From Bacillota bacterium (GTDB lineage Bacteria > Bacillota > Clostridia > DSM-8532): 11,219 nucleotides of DNA. Of this stretch, positions 1-7,685 are shown piece by piece. The position numbers and the translations under genes were made by a program. The notes beneath the pieces are model-generated. The model saw nothing but the letters and a program-made list of their open reading frames with translations. It was not told where the DNA came from and searched no databases. Where the stretch lies: contig JAEZBW010000027.1 in the NCBI GenBank assembly GCA_023426765.1, positions 1-11,219 of the forward strand. Direction: 5' to 3'. The first letter of the stretch is position 1; each line of letters opens with the position of its first letter.

Positions 1-1
1 G

Positions 2-481
2 TGCAGGCACTGGACTGTCCGCATTAATGGCAGGGAAGCAGGAGAAGAAAGCCGGTTGGCAAACGGTTACCTGATTCTGGACAGATGCTGGAACGCAGCA
101 GATGAGGTTACGCTGGTGATGGACATGCCGGCGGAATTGCTTCAGGCCAATCCCAGGGTCAGGGCAAATGCAGGAAGGACGGCCATCCAGAGGGGGCCGC
201 TTGTTTACTGCCTGGAAGAAGCCGATAACGGAAGGAACCTTTCTGCTTTGTCCATTGCCGGGGAACCCGATATGAAATGCGCGTTTGATGAAGAATTCCT
301 GGGAGGCGCTGTAACCATCCAGGCTTCAGGATTCCGCCGGAAAGAAGAAAATTGGGATGATGTCCTGTACAAACCCCTGGAGAAACAGGATGAGCCTGTC
401 CGGCTTAAGGCGGTGCCCTATTTCCTGTGGGGCAACAGGGGCCAGGGGGAAATGCAGGTATGGATTCGGCAGCATTTCTGA
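2..481 (+). CDS. GH127-family beta-L-arabinofuranosidase-type enzyme, C-terminal fragment (5' end outside window)
   Basis: The frame is open from base 2 to a TGA at 479-481 and encodes 159 residues, the last quarter of a protein that is usually about 630-660 residues long. The TTG at 56 is only an internal Leu, because similarity continues upstream of it (RHWTVRINGRE, then NGYLILDRCW). The segment NPRVRANAGRTAIQRGPLVYCLE is the conserved C-terminal signature of the DUF1680/GH127 family, in the beta-sandwich part after the (alpha/alpha)6 barrel. Characterised GH127 members release beta-linked L-arabinofuranose from short oligosaccharides. The catalytic Cys/Glu and zinc ligands lie in the missing part, so activity cannot be judged. 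It runs opposite to, and converges on, the ABC transporter operon, so it belongs to another transcript of what is probably the same sugar locus. Family assignment is firm; exact substrate (GH127 versus related GH146) is not. Confidence 0.88.
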   Translation, partial: CRHWTVRINGREAGEESRLANGYLILDRCWNAADEVTLVMDMPAELLQANPRVRANAGRTAIQRGPLVYCLEEADNGRNLSALSIAGEPDMKCAFDEEFLGGAVTIQASGFRRKEENWDDVLYKPLEKQDEPVRLKAVPYFLWGNRGQGEMQVWIRQHF

Positions 482-503
482 AGCTCTAGGGATTTCTGCC
501 TCG

Positions 504-513
504 GAGCCGGCTC
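504..513. other. Perfect 10-bp palindrome GAGCCGGCTC
   Basis: A perfect 10-bp palindrome lies 23 bases after the GH127 stop. Its flanks do not extend the symmetry, and no T-tract follows it, so it is not a terminator. It may be incidental in a locally GC-rich stretch. Confidence 0.3.
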
Positions 514-539
514 GGGAAGTCGGTTTGTTATTAATTTTG

Positions 540-582
540 AAGGGTTCCGGCCAAGCCGGAACCCCTTGGGCTTTTGATAAAT
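540..582 (+). terminator. Probable rho-independent terminator of the GH127 gene
   Basis: A perfect 10-bp GC-rich stem pairs 542-551 (GGGTTCCGGC) with 555-564 (GCCGGAACCC) around a CAA loop. Two more A:T pairs (540-541 with 566-567) form if C565 bulges. GGGCTTTTG follows, so the U-tract is short and starts about 10 bases after the stem. It sits about 60 bases after the GH127 stop. Read on the minus strand, the stem is followed by TTCAAAATTAAT, so it could also act weakly on the converging operon. Confidence 0.65.
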
Positions 583-591
583 AAGCCTGCA

Positions 592-632
592 AAGCACAAG
601 GGGGACAGTCATTCTGTGCTTCCCCTGTGCTT
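592..632. repeat. Palindromic repeat, copy 1 (REP/MITE-like), also a bidirectional hairpin
   Basis: AAGCACA at 592-598 pairs with TGTGCTT at 626-632, and GGGG (600-603) pairs with CCCC (622-625), leaving A599 bulged. A small inner hairpin, ACAG (605-608) with CTGT (614-617), sits in the loop. The right end is 3 bases from the stop codon of the downstream permease. A T-rich stretch (TCTTTTATCCTTTG) follows on the + strand, while the minus strand lacks a clean U-tract. The blocks GCACAAGGGG, TTCTGTGC and TGTGC recur in the same order at 9216-9279 on the other strand, so this looks like a dispersed repeat rather than a purpose-built terminator, although it may serve as one. Confidence 0.6.
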
Positions 633-635
633 CTT

Positions 636-1469
636 TTATCCTTTGATACCGGTCATTGCAATACCCTCGACAAAGTACCTTTGGGCGAACAGATAAATGA
701 CAATGGAAGGTATGACAATAACAACCACGGCAGCCATCATCAAATTCCACTGGGCATTGTATCCTCCCATGAACTGGTTCAGCCCCAGCATTAATGTAAA
801 TTTCTTTTCGGAGGAGATATAAATCATCGGCGCTAGATAATCATTCCAGTTCGTCAGGTATGTAAGCAGGCCCACCACAATTAGAGACTGTTTGCTAAGG
901 GGCAAAATGATGGACCAGTAAATCCGCAAGTGGCCAGCACCCTCCATATGAGCAGCTTCATCCATCTCCTTGGGAATTCCCAGAAAAAATTGACGCAGCA
1001 GGAAGATGTTAAACAGGCCACCTCCCAAATACGCCGGAACAATGAGTGGAACGAAGGTGTTTGTAAGGCCCAGAAAGCTCCATCCAATAAAATGCGGAAT
1101 CATCAGCACCGAGTAGGGAAGCATCAATGCCGTCAGCATGATGCCGAAAACCTTATCCCTGCCCGGCCATTCTATTCTGGAAAATCCATAGGCGCACAGG
1201 GAGCTGGTTAATAAAACACCAATCACATTCAGTACGGTAATGATGAGTGTATTTAAAAAGTAAACACCAAAAGGCAGGGCGGTTAGCGCCCGACTGAAAT
1301 TATCCAATTTCAATTCGGTTGGAAGTATGTGAATATCTGGAGAAAATATTCCGCCGGTACCGACCACTGATGTTCTGAGCATCCAATAAAACGGGAAGAT
1401 AAACAAGGCAGCTGTTATCAATAATATGACGTGAACGAGTATGCTTTTTATCGTTTCCTTCTTTCTCAT
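636..1469 (-). CDS. Carbohydrate ABC transporter permease, CUT1 family (MalG/LplC type)
   Basis: A 277-residue inner-membrane subunit of a sugar importer. A first membrane segment at about residues 10-31 is followed by several more hydrophobic segments (roughly 72-97, 106-127, 137-160, 192-210 and 243-262), giving the usual six. The cytoplasmic EAA loop that docks the ATPase is clear: MDEAAHMEGAG at 169-179, continuing to the IILP at 187-190. The C-terminus GIAMTGIKG is typical of MalG-type permeases. The start ATG overlaps the stop of the upstream permease as ATGA, which implies translational coupling. GGAG lies 14 bases upstream and a closer AAAGGAA abuts the start. It is the last gene of the transporter operon. 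The sugar cannot be read from the permease alone. Confidence 0.95.
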   Translation of the reverse strand: MRKKETIKSILVHVILLITAALFIFPFYWMLRTSVVGTGGIFSPDIHILPTELKLDNFSRALTALPFGVYFLNTLIITVLNVIGVLLTSSLCAYGFSRIEWPGRDKVFGIMLTALMLPYSVLMIPHFIGWSFLGLTNTFVPLIVPAYLGGGLFNIFLLRQFFLGIPKEMDEAAHMEGAGHLRIYWSIILPLSKQSLIVVGLLTYLTNWNDYLAPMIYISSEKKFTLMLGLNQFMGGYNAQWNLMMAAVVVIVIPSIVIYLFAQRYFVEGIAMTGIKG

Positions 1470-2431
1470 TTCCTTTTTACATCTCCTTCGTAATAAACGT
1501 ATGACTTTTGCAGCCTGAAAAACAGGATAGTAAAAATTCCGATGACAATCAGAAGAATGATGGCCGCGGCACTGGCAGCACCCATTTGCGAAAATCTGAA
1601 TGCTTTATTGTAAATGTACGGAACATAAAGAAGGCCCGCATTGTTGGGCTGTCCCATCATCATCTGGCTGTAGCCCGGTGTCAGAACCACTGTTTGAACA
1701 AAAGCCTGAAAGGCGTTGATTACACCCATTACCGTATTGAAGAAGATAATGGAGGAAGACATGGGGATGGTAACATAAAATAATTTATGCCAGCTGTTTC
1801 CCCCATCGCATTCAATGGCTTCATACAAATGGTGCGGGATTCCCTGCAGGCCTGCAAGAAAAATGACAATGGGGCCCCCACACAGCCATATGCTCACAAG
1901 AATGAAGGAAGGTATTACTGTTGTATCCATGGAAAGCCATGTCCCCCCTGGAATCCCCACCAGTTCAAGCAATTGATTGACAATACCGAAATCGGGCTGA
2001 AGCATCCAGAGCCATATGGAACAGCCTGCCGCCAGAGGGATAACCACGGGCAGATAAAATATCCCCCTGAATAATGACCTGCAACGGATTTTTTCATTCA
2101 GTAAAACCGCTATGGTATAGGAAATGATGATATTCAGCGGAACACTTCCCAGCACATAATACATGGTAGCTTTTACAGAGGGCCAGAAATAAATATCCTG
2201 TCCGGTAAACATATTGATATAGTTTTTCATCCCGATAAAGGTGTTGTTGGGTGAGCCGAGGGAATAATCCATTAAGCTGAGGCTTCCTGTGATAATCAGG
2301 GGAACAAATACGAAAATGAAATATCCCAATAGAACCGGCGCTGTGAACAATAAGCCAAGCTTAAGGTTTCTTCTCCTGGTTATTTGCGATGTGTAAATGG
2401 ATTTCGATAGAACGGATGCATTTGTTTTCAT
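1466..2431 (-). CDS. Carbohydrate ABC transporter permease, CUT1 family (MalF/UgpA/LplB type)
   Basis: A 321-residue partner permease. The frame stays open to 2503, but the ATG at 2429-2431 is chosen because AGAGG lies 7 bases before it, and the upstream residues would be encoded by the intercistronic hairpin. After a basic N-terminus (TRRRNLK, 19-25), the first membrane segment spans about 26-52. Further segments lie near 92-111, 122-143, 172-193, 225-250 and 286-305. The ATPase-docking EAA loop is at about 203-224 (LYEAIECDGGNSW to VTIP), with EAI in place of EAA and IPM in place of LP, a common variation in MalF-type subunits. It lies 83 bases after the binding-protein gene and overlaps the next permease by four bases. 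No ATP-binding subunit is encoded nearby. Confidence 0.95.
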   Translation of the reverse strand: MKTNASVLSKSIYTSQITRRRNLKLGLLFTAPVLLGYFIFVFVPLIITGSLSLMDYSLGSPNNTFIGMKNYINMFTGQDIYFWPSVKATMYYVLGSVPLNIIISYTIAVLLNEKIRCRSLFRGIFYLPVVIPLAAGCSIWLWMLQPDFGIVNQLLELVGIPGGTWLSMDTTVIPSFILVSIWLCGGPIVIFLAGLQGIPHHLYEAIECDGGNSWHKLFYVTIPMSSSIIFFNTVMGVINAFQAFVQTVVLTPGYSQMMMGQPNNAGLLYVPYIYNKAFRFSQMGAASAAAIILLIVIGIFTILFFRLQKSYVYYEGDVKRK

Positions 2432-2458
2432 GGGTATTCCTCTTTCATCAATATTTAA

Positions 2459-2488
2459 GGAAAGCCAGAATCGAAATTCTGGCTTTCC
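2459..2488 (-). promoter_or_regulatory. Intercistronic hairpin with UUCG loop between binding-protein and permease genes
   Basis: A perfect 13-bp stem pairs 2459-2471 with 2476-2488. In the transcript, which runs on the minus strand, the four-base loop reads UUCG. It begins 27 bases after the binding-protein stop and ends 27 bases before the permease start. The sequence after it in the transcript is TTAAATATTG, not a T-run. It is therefore more likely an mRNA stabiliser or partial attenuator than a full terminator, the usual way to obtain more binding protein than permease. Confidence 0.75.
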
Positions 2489-2514
2489 GGAGATTGAAAC
2501 CATGAACGGACAGT

Positions 2515-3933
2515 TTACTGAACGTCATACCGTCCCTTGTACTCAGCTTTTGCCAAAGGTTCCATTTCGGCCAGTGCCTCGGCTGCAGTTTTCTTGCCAA
2601 GCCAAACCTGATCCCAGGAGGAAGTGACAATAGGAGCCAACTTGGCGTAATTTTTCAGGTAATACTGAGGTTGGGGAACACCGTTTTTCATCAGCTGATC
2701 CATCATGGCTTCCTTGAATCCTGCCGGGTGGGCATATGGATTTGCATCCACCCATTTTGCCACAAGCGCCGGATCGGTATACCATTTCTTCAGGGTAGGC
2801 ATCCATAATCCATCGGAATATAATTCGATGGCGCCAGCGGGATCCGACATCCACTTAAACAGCATCCATGCTTCTTCCGGGTTTTTGGATTCCTTGAAAA
2901 ATACGGTTGCGCCGCTAAGGCCAATGGTAATACTCTTCTTAAGAACCGGCAATACACCGATATCGTAATTTGCTTTTGCATTGCCCAGGTCCAGGTTAAT
3001 CCACTGACCTCCCAGCACCATGGCCGTGAGCCCGGATTCCAAAGCAATATTCATGGCAGGCAGTGATTTTGCCGCAAGCGGTGAAGGAGCCACATGGTGA
3101 ACGTTGATCAAATCGGCCAGGTTTTGTATGGCTTCGGCGGCTTCCGGGGAATTCAAAACAAATTCCTTTCCGTCCTCCGATGCCCAGGCTCCGCCATTAC
3201 TGTAAATGAAGTTGTTAATGGGCTGATCCCATGTTTCAAACATGAACCCATACTGCTTGATGTTTTCCGGATCAAACCCGGCATCAGCTGCGGTTTTTCC
3301 ATTTTTGTCGATAGTGACCTTCTTGCACAGCGATACGAATTCATCCCAGTTCATGGCTGTTTCTGCTGTTGTCGGAAGAGAATCATATCCTGCCTTCTTT
3401 AGCAGATCCTTATTGTAGTATAACCCGAAGCATTCGCCTGCTGTACTGATCCCCCAGGCATTATCCGGAGTAAGCTTATACCAGATAAAGTCAAGAAAGT
3501 CTTCTTTTTTTAGTTCCGGATCCTTGGCAAACATTTCAAACAGGTTTACAAATTTTCCCTCATTTGCCCATGTGTCCCCTAAATCTCCTGTCATATAGCC
3601 GGTGTCCGGAATATCATTCCCTGCCGACATGGCTGTAAGCTTGGCGTTATAATCAGAGTTGGGAATCTGAATGGTTTCAACGGTTATCCACGGATATTTT
3701 TCAGTAAATTTCGCACAGGCGTTTTCAATCGCTTTTTTCTCATCCGGGCTTCCCCAGTATGTAAACTTTAGTTTAACAGGTTGTTTCCCGTCATTACCAC
3801 CGGCAGTGTCAGGTGCTTTTGTCGGCTGTGTCGCCGTGGAGGTTCCGGTACCCGTACTGCATGCGGTTAATACCAGACCCATAACCATACAGGAAATAAT
3901 CAACAGGGAAATAACCTTTGTCGATCTCTTCAT
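2515..3933 (-). CDS. Sugar-binding lipoprotein of the ABC importer (extracellular solute-binding protein family 1)
   Basis: A 472-residue lipoprotein that captures the sugar outside the membrane and delivers it to the two permeases. The ATG at 3931-3933 is preceded by GAGGAGGT at a 7-base spacing, one of the strongest ribosome binding sites in the window. An upstream in-frame ATG at 4029 has no such site. Residues 1-24 form a lipoprotein signal peptide with basic MKR, a hydrophobic core and the lipobox LTAC, so Cys25 would be lipidated. A Ser/Thr/Gly-rich linker follows. From about residue 49 (KLKFTYWGSPDE) the fold matches SBP_bac_1, with the CGLYYN-like segment FGLYYNKDLLKKAGY and a WMLFKWMSDP stretch late in the protein. 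It is preceded by the sensor kinase gene after 183 bases and followed by the permeases. Confidence 0.95.
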   Translation of the reverse strand: MKRSTKVISLLIISCMVMGLVLTACSTGTGTSTATQPTKAPDTAGGNDGKQPVKLKFTYWGSPDEKKAIENACAKFTEKYPWITVETIQIPNSDYNAKLTAMSAGNDIPDTGYMTGDLGDTWANEGKFVNLFEMFAKDPELKKEDFLDFIWYKLTPDNAWGISTAGECFGLYYNKDLLKKAGYDSLPTTAETAMNWDEFVSLCKKVTIDKNGKTAADAGFDPENIKQYGFMFETWDQPINNFIYSNGGAWASEDGKEFVLNSPEAAEAIQNLADLINVHHVAPSPLAAKSLPAMNIALESGLTAMVLGGQWINLDLGNAKANYDIGVLPVLKKSITIGLSGATVFFKESKNPEEAWMLFKWMSDPAGAIELYSDGLWMPTLKKWYTDPALVAKWVDANPYAHPAGFKEAMMDQLMKNGVPQPQYYLKNYAKLAPIVTSSWDQVWLGKKTAAEALAEMEPLAKAEYKGRYDVQ

Positions 3934-3966
3934 AAAATGTACCTCCTCGAAACTCTCAATTTGAAT

Positions 3967-3983
3967 AAGAGCTGCAGCCTCTT
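3967..3983. promoter_or_regulatory. Imperfect palindrome at the candidate start of binding-protein transcription
   Basis: AAGAG (3967-3971) and CTCTT (3979-3983) flank the palindrome CTGCAG (3972-3977), with one extra base, C3978. It sits just downstream of the candidate -10 box at 3992-3997, so it would fall at about +2 to +18 of the transcript. It could be an operator or a small 5'-UTR hairpin. No regulator family is recognised from the sequence. Confidence 0.35.
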
Positions 3984-3991
3984 TACCAGAT

Positions 3992-4051
3992 AGTATAAAA
4001 CAGGTTTGGCACTGAGAAATTGAAATCATTTTGTTTTTTTGGACTTTTTTT
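3992..4051 (-). promoter_or_regulatory. Candidate promoter for the binding-protein/permease genes, with phased A-tracts
   Basis: On the minus strand a TATACT -10 box lies at 3992-3997. No good -35 hexamer is present at 16-18 bases. Upstream of it, two A7 runs (4034-4040 and 4045-4051 as T on the + strand) are spaced 11 bases apart, in the position of an UP element or static bend. A good -10 with a poor -35 fits an activator-dependent promoter, which the neighbouring AraC-type regulator could serve. This is inference. Confidence 0.4.
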
Positions 4052-4116
4052 AGATCGTGAAAACAATCAGGAATTCAATGAGCTATATGCCTGCAGCACC
4101 AGGTTCATTCCGTTTT

Positions 4117-5973
4117 TCACAGCTGTACCTCTTTATGTAAATTTTCTTCAGCGAGGGGAAGACGAATCACCACTTTAGTGCCCTTATCCGGCTCGGATAA
4201 GATACTGACGCCAAAGCTGTCACCAAACAACAGCTTAATCCGCTTATCCACATTGTTGATCCCGATGGATCCATCCTTGGAATCGGTAATCTGCCGGATC
4301 CTTTCCGCATCCATTCCCTTTCCGTTGTCCTCAACACAAAAAAACCTGGTCTTGTCCTGAATGTAACAGGTGATTTTCAGCACTCCAAGATGCAGCAATG
4401 AATCAAAACCATGGATCAGTGCATTCTCCGCTATCGGCTGCAGGAAAAATTTCGGAACAAGGGAATCTGCAAGGCCTGGATCGATATCAAACCGGACTAT
4501 GAATTTTCCTTCAAACCTTTTTGTCATAATAAATATGTAGCTTTTCAAATACTCCATATCTTCCTGAAAGAGAACCAAATCCGCTCTTCGCTTCACTGTA
4601 TATTTCATCATTTTTGAAAGATTCACCAGCATTTCGCTCACTTCATCCTGACCATTTTCCATGGAAATGAGGCTTATTAAATTCAGAGTATTATACATAA
4701 AATGAGGATCCAATTGCAGGCTTAACGCAGTAATTTCAGCCTCCTTTTCTTTAATTTTCGTTTCATAATTTTCCCTGATCAATTTTTGTATTCTTTCATT
4801 CATGACATTATACCGGTGTATGAGCTCTTTTGACTCCTTACCGCCTTCTTCCGGCATCTTCAGATCAAAATTGCCTTCTCCGGTTCTTTTAATAGCACTG
4901 ATTAATTTATTGATTGGATTTGTAATTTTCATCGAGATAAGGTAAGAAACAAGGATGGAAACTAATGTCAACGCCATGGCAACATATACCGTATAAGTTC
5001 GAATTGCCGGTATGACCGGTGCAACCAGTTGTCCTGGAGGAATCACCACAACTGAGATCCATCCCGTAACCCTGGATGTACTGCAGCAAACGATCATTTT
5101 TTCTCCATCAATTTCTACAAGGCTTGTTCCGCCTCCCTGATTGACAAGATTGTCAAACCATGGCATAGATATTCTTTTTGCAATCATATTTTGATTGGAA
5201 TGGGAAACAATATGCCCGTCCCCCGTTGCAACGAAAAAATAGCTTCCCTCAACAGGGACACTATTTTTATGTATCTGTTCGAAAAAATCCTCCTTAAAAT
5301 TCAGAATAAGGATTGGTTTTTCAATATCTTCGTTTAAACTATGATAAACTCCGTTTTCAAAATAGGTACCTTTCACCTCAACTACTGCTGAAAACATATA
5401 TCGATAATCCACATCAATGTCATGAAGATATGTGAGGTTGAACATCTGGCCAAAATCGTAGGTGGGAACCCATTGGATTTTACCACTGTTCTCCTGGGCG
5501 ATGGTATAAAGCCTTGAATGGATGAAGCTGTCTTTGGGAATGATCGTTTTGACGGTGGTCATTGCAAAGGAGCGCGGAGCAAAAACAAAATAGCTTGTTG
5601 CCAGCTGTGCGGAATAAATATCCTCCGATTGCAGGAAATATTTGTTTAGAACATTGCTCACCTTATTGTCGGTAAGCAGCACATTGTAGTCATCTTCGGG
5701 CTCCACACCCGAAAAGGCATCCACCAGCTCTTTGTCGGTAATCAGGGAAGAGATGTTATTCATAATCTGGCTCAGCTTCACATCGATCAGCTCATTATTC
5801 TTTTGAACAATCTCATAGGCGTTTTTGCTGGCGATATCGGAAATGATGCCGGTACTGGTATAATAATAACGGATACCGATAAAAAGAACCGGTATGGTAA
5901 TCAATATGATATACGTATACACCAGCTTTGTTCTTAAGCTGATTCCGTCTATAAATCTCAGCAGCTTCCCCAT
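4117..5973 (-). CDS. YesM-type membrane sensor histidine kinase
   Basis: A 618-residue kinase of the LytS/YesM class. A first membrane helix lies at about 17-35 and a second at about 325-348. They bracket an extracellular sensor of about 290 residues that looks like the Cache-type input domain of this class. A HAMP linker follows at about 350-402 (starting NPINKLISAIKRT). The His_kinase domain holds LQLDPHFMYNTLN at 419-431, with phospho-acceptor His424. The ATPase domain has the N box FLQPIAENALIHG (510-522), DNGKGMD (549-555) and GSIGINNVDKRIK (568-580). All key residues are present, so it should be active. The ATG lies two bases after the response regulator's stop, with AGGA about 10 bases upstream. 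It would sense an external sugar, or the loaded binding protein, and phosphorylate the adjacent regulator. The ligand is unknown. Confidence 0.94.
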   Translation of the reverse strand: MGKLLRFIDGISLRTKLVYTYIILITIPVLFIGIRYYYTSTGIISDIASKNAYEIVQKNNELIDVKLSQIMNNISSLITDKELVDAFSGVEPEDDYNVLLTDNKVSNVLNKYFLQSEDIYSAQLATSYFVFAPRSFAMTTVKTIIPKDSFIHSRLYTIAQENSGKIQWVPTYDFGQMFNLTYLHDIDVDYRYMFSAVVEVKGTYFENGVYHSLNEDIEKPILILNFKEDFFEQIHKNSVPVEGSYFFVATGDGHIVSHSNQNMIAKRISMPWFDNLVNQGGGTSLVEIDGEKMIVCCSTSRVTGWISVVVIPPGQLVAPVIPAIRTYTVYVAMALTLVSILVSYLISMKITNPINKLISAIKRTGEGNFDLKMPEEGGKESKELIHRYNVMNERIQKLIRENYETKIKEKEAEITALSLQLDPHFMYNTLNLISLISMENGQDEVSEMLVNLSKMMKYTVKRRADLVLFQEDMEYLKSYIFIMTKRFEGKFIVRFDIDPGLADSLVPKFFLQPIAENALIHGFDSLLHLGVLKITCYIQDKTRFFCVEDNGKGMDAERIRQITDSKDGSIGINNVDKRIKLLFGDSFGVSILSEPDKGTKVVIRLPLAEENLHKEVQL

Positions 5974-5975
5974 CG

Positions 5976-7592
5976 TCAGTCCATCCTGTTTTCATACATT
6001 TTGCGGTACCTTAACGGCGAATAACCAGTTTGGCGCTTGAAGACCCTGTTAAAATAGGTTGGATCATGGAAACCCACCTTTTCTGCGATATCTGCCATAC
6101 TGTCACCGGAGCTTTTCAGCAGGGCCTGGGCTTTTTCCATCCGAATACGGATTAAGTATTCTGAAAAACCAACTCCTAAATGGTTCTTGAATAGGTTGCT
6201 GAAATAGGAAGGATTGAAGGAATACTTTTGTGCAACGGATTCCAGGGAAAGATCCCGCATAAAGTTTTCATCCATGAATTTCTTACATTTCTCAATGATA
6301 ATACTGTTTTTAGAGTTTACCCTGCTATTCAGCAGATCAATTGCATCCCCCAGAGTACGGTTGATGCAATGCCATAATTGCTTATAATCCCTGCACCCGG
6401 AAATTTTTTCCTTCACATCATGGATACAGGCGTGATACTCCTCCTCGGTCATCATAGGATATAAACATTTCATCTGATTCAGAACAAGAATCATCCATTC
6501 TTCCTTAAACCTTTCCGGTTCAAAACAGCAATCCGCATCCACCTTCTCGAAGGTCTTACCGGTTATTCGGAGAACAGCATTTTTGTCCATACGGCGAAAA
6601 GCTTCCGCCAGTTCTTCCTCCGTTAAAGTAAGATCTAAAACAAACGCCGGCTTTGCTGATGGATCTGAAGGGTATATTATTTTTCCTAGACCCGTAAAAA
6701 ACCTTTTTTCAATAGCAGTGAAGGCCTCATGGAAGCATGCGGATATGTTTGCGCAAATGTTGTCTGCAGGATGGCTTAATCCAAGAGTAATAACCGTATG
6801 CAGTTCAAACTGAAGCTCTTTAATAACGTCATTAAGCCTTTTGGAAATAGTATAGGATGATAATTTAAAGGGGTGATCTGTGCTGATGATCGTAACGACA
6901 AAATCCCTATAGCCCTCCAGAGGAAATGAAATCGTATGTCCGACCGGTTTCAGATTATTTTTGATTGCAAACTTGATGCGCTGCAGATATTCGCTGGTTT
7001 TGTCCTGATCCAATACTTCAGAAGGTTTTTCTATTCTATGGCAGTCCATGATAAAAACTGCTCCATATATGTTTTGAGAAAAAATGGAGGATATCTCGCG
7101 GCATCCTTCTTCATCCAGCTTCCCGCGCACCCATTTGTTCAGCTGGTGTTCAAGATAAACAGGCAATGAGTTATCCAATCTTTGCTTCAAACTGATTTGC
7201 TGTTGTATCTGTTTTCGTTCGTCCTCCAGTGACTTTTCAATTCTATCCAGCAGCTCCTGCAAATCATTTTTACTTACAGGTTTTACCAAATAATCATGAA
7301 CATTAAACCGGATTGCCTTTTGAGCATATGAAAATTCCTCGTATCCGCTCAGGATAACAATTTTAGTTTTTTGCCCGGTCTCCGACAGTTTTTCAATCAA
7401 TTCAAGCCCATCCATCATTGGCATTTTAATGTCGGTCATAAGGATATCTATGCTGTTGTAACGCAAAAAGGATAAGGCTTCCTGTCCATTTTCCGCTTTA
7501 AAGATTTCATATTGCGGCTTCAACCTGGATATGATGTTCTCCAGAGCCTTTACCTGTCTGGCTTCATCATCCACAAGCAAAAGTTTATACAT
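5976..7592 (-). CDS. YesN-type response regulator with AraC-family DNA-binding domain
   Basis: A 538-residue cytoplasmic regulator. The frame is open further upstream, but the ATG at 7590-7592 is chosen because GGAG stands 7 bases before it and the protein then starts directly with the receiver domain (MYKLLLVDDE). Residues 1-120 are a complete receiver: acidic Asp8/Asp9, phospho-acceptor Asp54 in MTDIKMP, Ser82 in LSGYEE and Lys104 in LVKP. The middle, about 125-430, is the poorly conserved region usual for YesN proteins. The last 100 or so residues are a double helix-turn-helix AraC domain, with LSLESVAQKYSFNPSYFSNLF followed by DIAEKVGFHDPTYFNRVFK. It is the first gene of the transcript and is coupled to the kinase gene by a two-base gap. 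Probable targets are the promoters at 3992-4051 and perhaps 7642-7670. Confidence 0.95.
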   Translation of the reverse strand: MYKLLLVDDEARQVKALENIISRLKPQYEIFKAENGQEALSFLRYNSIDILMTDIKMPMMDGLELIEKLSETGQKTKIVILSGYEEFSYAQKAIRFNVHDYLVKPVSKNDLQELLDRIEKSLEDERKQIQQQISLKQRLDNSLPVYLEHQLNKWVRGKLDEEGCREISSIFSQNIYGAVFIMDCHRIEKPSEVLDQDKTSEYLQRIKFAIKNNLKPVGHTISFPLEGYRDFVVTIISTDHPFKLSSYTISKRLNDVIKELQFELHTVITLGLSHPADNICANISACFHEAFTAIEKRFFTGLGKIIYPSDPSAKPAFVLDLTLTEEELAEAFRRMDKNAVLRITGKTFEKVDADCCFEPERFKEEWMILVLNQMKCLYPMMTEEEYHACIHDVKEKISGCRDYKQLWHCINRTLGDAIDLLNSRVNSKNSIIIEKCKKFMDENFMRDLSLESVAQKYSFNPSYFSNLFKNHLGVGFSEYLIRIRMEKAQALLKSSGDSMADIAEKVGFHDPTYFNRVFKRQTGYSPLRYRKMYENRMD

Positions 7593-7641
7593 CGTGCAGC
7601 TCCGTAACAGATATTCCATATATGTTCCAGCAACTTCTTTT

Positions 7642-7670
7642 ATTATACATAAAATTTATTTCATTGTATA
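7642..7670 (-). promoter_or_regulatory. Sigma-A-type promoter for the regulator/kinase (and transporter) operon
   Basis: On the minus strand, -35 TATACA (7665-7670, four of six consensus bases) and a perfect -10 TATAAT (7642-7647) are separated by exactly 17 bases. Transcription would start near 7635, about 43 bases before the response-regulator ATG. The spacer is very AT-rich. This is the best promoter match seen in the window. Confidence 0.65.
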
Positions 7671-7685
7671 CTGAACAAAGTACAC

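Noticed and set aside
2432..2503. Earlier in-frame start for the first permease
   Set aside because: The extra 24 residues would be encoded by the intercistronic hairpin, and the ATG at 2431 has an AGAGG at proper spacing.
3934..4029. Earlier in-frame ATG (4027-4029) for the binding-protein gene
   Set aside because: It lacks a ribosome binding site, would bury the lipoprotein signal peptide behind 32 residues, and overlaps the promoter region. The ATG at 3933 has GAGGAGGT at ideal spacing.
4057..4120. Inverted repeat GTGAAAA (4057-4063) and TTTTCAC (4114-4120) at the end of the kinase gene
   Set aside because: It has only 7 AT-rich pairs with a loop of about 50 bases, partly inside the coding end, so it is probably chance rather than a terminator.
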